DNA from: Calamus simplicifolius
Taxonomy: Eukaryota > Streptophyta > Magnoliopsida > Arecales > Arecaceae
Reading direction: 5' to 3'
Length of the DNA: 64,000 nt
Assembly: GCA_900491605.1 (NCBI GenBank)
Contig: UESW01001520.1
Location: forward strand, 452,592-516,591
In this document: piece by piece, positions 61,201-64,000 of the stretch
How the letters are laid out: the number at the start of each line of letters is the position of its first letter
Position numbering within the stretch: the stretch's first letter is position 1
The notes under the pieces: generated by a model
What the model was told of the DNA's origin: nothing
The model's input: only the letters and a program-made list of their open reading frames with translations
The model's database searches: none
Position numbers and translations under genes: made by a program

Positions 61201-63162
61201 TTCTTAAACCACACTTTTTCATGTCCTTTGACTAGTGTAATGATTCATACCAAACAGCAAACTGGCATTTATATTTTCCCATCAGGGTCACCATAGCCTA
61301 GCTGGTGCTTCAGACTTCATGCATAGGAACGTGTAGACATGGAATGGGTGTTCCATCTCCCTAAATGTCATCATCCCATTATAACATCATCATAAATCAG
61401 CAATTGTATTAGCTGACAATGATGTGCTCATCAATCAATGCACTGGGTCTTGACCAGTCCAGAGCAAAGAAATTGCTTGACTCGGGGACTTGCTTGTTTT
61501 CTCTTTTTCCGTTTTAATTGCTCAGGACTATGGCTGAGATATGGAGTTGGATAGATGATCATAGTTTATGTGGAGATAACTGATCTGTTTTGACCAAAGA
61601 TAATCATTGTTGATTGTCAAGTGCCTTCTATCTTCATCAAGGCACACTGCTTGTAGCTTGCATCAAAGGTAAGGCAATGACCCATCTTGCCAAATGCCAA
61701 GAGATGACCCAACATACCTCCTTATTTTTTGAATTATTGCAACACTGACACAATAGACTAAACATGTTTGCTCATCAAAGCAAGTGTTTATACATCAGGA
61801 TGGTGTGGACGAAGGCAGCTTATTATTGGCCTCACTTTCCAACACCTTAAGCATGGACTATAAATAAGAAGATTCTTAGAAAACAAAACTTTGTTTTGAG
61901 CAGGAGCTCATGTAAGCATACATAACCACACACAAATATTTCAGAAGGAAATAGCCTAAAACCATAATTTTTCTTTTCTCATATGATTTTGGCAAATGAA
62001 ATTGATCGTATAAAGCATTCACTAATAAATTTTATACCATGATAAAGTTAGAGAGAAATACTTTTGGAAATTCTTATAATTACTTTAAAAAAATTGTCAT
62101 GGTCATGCAGTTGCTGCCCAAAGCCTGTATAAGATCTACGTTGTTGGATGCAGTTTTTTAATATCTTTTATGTGATTGACTGGTGCACATATTAGAGCAA
62201 GCTTTCAGGCTTCCCAATTAGATAACAAAATAATTTGGATAATATTTATATGGAAACCAACTTTAAACTTTGTTGCAGTAAGCAATAAGGATAACAAATT
62301 TGTTCAGAATCAACATGTTATCCTACAAAAGATAATAGCCAAAGCTCATACATATGAGATGGAAAGACAGAACCTAAGGAAAAATACCTTGTGAACAAGA
62401 ATGGTCCCTGCCAAACCTCTTCGCCCAACTATGCCTTTAGATGGTGGGAGGGCACAGTCATCACCAACAATAACCATCTGCAGAAATAAAAATATCTGGA
62501 ATTCACAGAGGCCATCTCTAAGGTTATATCGGCTTGATGAAAAGAACAGATAATGTTATACCTCCACTTTATAGCCTTCAGATTTAGCTTGCTCAGCTGC
62601 CAGACCAAAATTAAGTCGATCCCCTGTATAATTCTGTCAACATACAAAATACAGTCCTCTTAGAAAGAACACCATGATAACAAAAAAAAGTACAGCATTT
62701 ATTAAGACAGTCGATATGAGTAAGTAATCACTAAGTATTCTTCTTTGATTCTAACAATAAATTAAAAAAAAATTTGAAATTTAACATGACATGCAGAAAT
62801 CCAGGTAAATGACATATTAAACAAGTGAGAAGCATTAAGATATAAGAGATTATCAAGTTTTAATATACAGATCTCATATTATGGTAACATTTCCTGTGAT
62901 TTGTAATCAAAGTTATATTACAATACCGTGACTATTAGAAGACACCCCTTAGGACCTGTGACAGCTCGAATGCCCTATAAGATTAGATCAAGTTAGTATG
63001 ACACAGCAAACAGTAAAAATGAGGTAAATTGTGCCAAAAGAAAACGTACAGCTAAGATGGAATTAACGGGTGGAGAAGCAAAAACATCCCCACAAATGGC
63101 TGCTGTCAGCATCCCCATCCCAACATATCCAGATTGAGCAGGTTCATGGCCACTTCCACCCC
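49208..63162 (-). CDS. DAK: Dihydroxyacetone kinase, 17 exons seen, N-terminus off the edge
   Basis: Exons in coding order: 63162-63050, 62974-62927, 62633-62562, 62477-62388, 59615-59442, 59226-59143, 57575-57520, 56475-56345, 56267-56175, 55357-55293, 51769-51626, 51533-51490, 50573-50490, 50316-50250, 50048-49936, 49832-49737, 49338-49208. The DhaK half has GGSGHEPAQSGYVG, NYTGDRLNFG and HGEPG, whose His covalently holds the substrate. The DhaL half has DGDCGTT (Mg-binding Asp), MGGTSG and SKYGGASAG, ending DPGAMAAAAW. About 535 residues are visible of roughly 590 expected. The enzyme phosphorylates dihydroxyacetone/glyceraldehyde with ATP. Joints 50250/50048 and 49737/49338 are each one base out of frame, although the protein resumes correctly after both. 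No other damage was seen. Confidence 0.9.
50099..50112. repeat. 14-bp target duplication, left copy
   Basis: CCCATGATTCTATC recurs exactly at 50207-50220 on the other side of the SINE. Confidence 0.9.
50113..50206 (-). mobile_element. 5'-truncated Au-like SINE in a kinase intron
   Basis: On minus, the 3' part reads ATTCATGTAGCCGACCCCAT, then GTAGTTGGGAAAAGGCTTAG, then a (TTGAG)n tail, matching the conserved end of Au-type plant SINEs. It is about 94 bp long and flanked by a perfect 14-bp duplication, proving insertion by target-primed reverse transcription. It lies in the intron between the exons at 50316-50250 and 50048-49936, 64 bases from the latter. Confidence 0.87.
50207..50220. repeat. 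14-bp target duplication, right copy
   Basis: Identical to 50099-50112. Confidence 0.9.
51770..55292 (-). other. Long kinase intron (3.5 kb)
   Basis: AT-rich. Apart from the SINE fragment I see only a diverged repeat-like part at about 54000-54260, with recurring AAGATAT and CTCGG words. No coding sequence was seen. Confidence 0.7.
52749..52803 (+). mobile_element. SINE 3' fragment with (ATGAG)n tail
   Basis: GCCGACCCCATGTAGTTGGG AAAAGGCTTAG is the same SINE 3' core as at 50113-50206 but on the plus strand and with a different simple-repeat tail. AAGTTA occurs on both sides and may be a short target duplication. It lies in the long intron between the exons at 55293 and 51769. Confidence 0.75.
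55754..55777. repeat. (AG)n microsatellite
   Basis: About 12 AG units within the intron between the exons at 56175 and 55357. Confidence 0.93.
56115..56152. repeat. (GC)n(AG)n compound microsatellite
   Basis: About five GC units followed by about 14 AG units. It lies 22 bases from the donor of the exon at 56175-56267, in the same intron as the AG repeat at 55754. Confidence 0.93.
59616..62387 (-). other. Long kinase intron (2.8 kb)
   Basis: No exon or transposon domain was seen. At about 60060-60310 there is a repeat-like part rich in GGTATGGTA, GGTTCGGATC and GGTTCAGG words that may be an old dispersed repeat. Confidence 0.65.
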
Positions 63163-64000
63163 CTGTATGGAAGGCAGTATCATTGAAACAAATAGCAAGC
63201 TACATGTTAAATGATGTCACTAATAGTCATTACACCAGTCAGGTGACCAGAAGTCTAGGTGGACTAAACTATTAGGCATAGAAAGTATATATTGAAGCTT
63301 AACAGTATCATCCATCACAAGAATATCAAGGTAACTTTGCAGGAAAAAAAGTCATATCTATGTTAAAAAGAAATATATAATCTAGATAATCACACAAAAA
63401 TATATGATAGAATTTTATAGATAAATTAATTCAAATATTATGATTTAAAGAATTGTATTCAGTTTGCAATTCCAGGTGCGCTTGAAATCTTTGGGCATGT
63501 TTCACACAGTATTAAATATATAATGTAGTGTTATTAGACATGCCTATGTACTACAAAATATCGGTGTATATGCATGTGCATATGGATTAGGTTCAAGTTA
63601 CAGTGGATATAGCTCTTAAAGTTACAACTTTTTTGAATTGGACGGGAAGGGCCCCACATTGATGATTAAAGCTATTGGATATGATATACTACATTTAAAT
63701 TACTTATAAACCAAAAAACATATGATTTGGAAACTCCTAGTCACATGATTTGGAGACCGTCATCTATCCTCTAAACTACTCACATCATGTTTCAAATCTT
63801 AGTGCGATGTCTCGTGGGATGCCAAAAATTATCCTCCAAAATATCGAGACGGGACATCATGCCATCATACCAACATCCCGATTGGTATGTCCTAAGAAGT
63901 TTTCCATCTCAAACATCACGAGGAGGCAGGATGGCAGCATGCCCCATCCACGAAAAATAGTGATAGCTACATCCCACAAAATTTAAAACCTAAGTTGACA
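63163..64000 (-). other. Presumed intron upstream of the first visible kinase exon
   Basis: No exon encoding the N-terminal 55-60 residues of the kinase was found here, so those exons should lie right of the window. Nothing else was recognised. Confidence 0.6.

Noticed and set aside
63750..63986. 78-codon plus-strand frame near the right edge
   Set aside because: It has no family features and lies in the presumed kinase intron, in the opposite direction.

Overview
This is a eukaryotic window, most likely from a monocot. A palm is plausible, but that is inference. The evidence is GC-rich, CT-rich 5' exons, canonical GT/AG introns, several nested plant-type retrotransposons and three recognisable plant housekeeping genes. 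I see no bacterial operon, CRISPR array, rRNA or tRNA gene.

Bases 1 to about 16.6 kb are mostly transposon wreckage. A Ty1/copia element enters from the left edge (decayed gag-pol, then a 2.0 kb 3' LTR at 3207-5223). It sits inside an older antisense copia gag/protease fragment (5224 to about 6130). A long L1-type LINE with ORF1 and ORF2 including an RNase H domain follows (about 6255-12056). A second, 5'-truncated LINE of the same family lies on the minus strand (14551-16595). Between the LINEs is a GC/CT-rich, promoter-like stretch and a 67-codon minus-strand coding remnant I cannot identify.

At 17486-18137 lies a two-exon Hikeshi (nuclear import of Hsp70) homologue, intact except for one missing base. 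After it come low-complexity DNA, local tandem duplications and a long purine tract.

From 22440 to 43616 there is a minus-strand Ty3/gypsy element of Tat type. It has two LTRs about 860 bp long, a gag relic and an antisense multi-exon gene next to the 3' LTR, but no visible pol. A 12.2 kb Ty1/copia element (28614-40768) is nested in it, with an 8-bp direct repeat at its edges, a tRNA-Met-type primer site and a tandem duplication of about 3.57 kb covering leader, gag and integrase.

The right third holds two host genes in tandem on the minus strand. A complete nine-exon cyclin-J18 gene (45349-47906, 257 codons) includes an 18-nt microexon. At least 17 exons of a dihydroxyacetone kinase gene follow (49208-63162), with the N-terminal exons beyond the right edge. 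A SINE with a 14-bp target duplication sits in one of its introns.

The host genes have no evident joint pathway: one acts in heat-stress nuclear import, one is a cyclin and one is a triose kinase. The most notable points are the pol-less gypsy element with its spliced antisense gene, the internally duplicated copia element, the copia-in-copia nest at 5223/5224, the cyclin microexon, and three single-base losses at G/C runs in otherwise conserved genes, which look more like assembly errors than decay.
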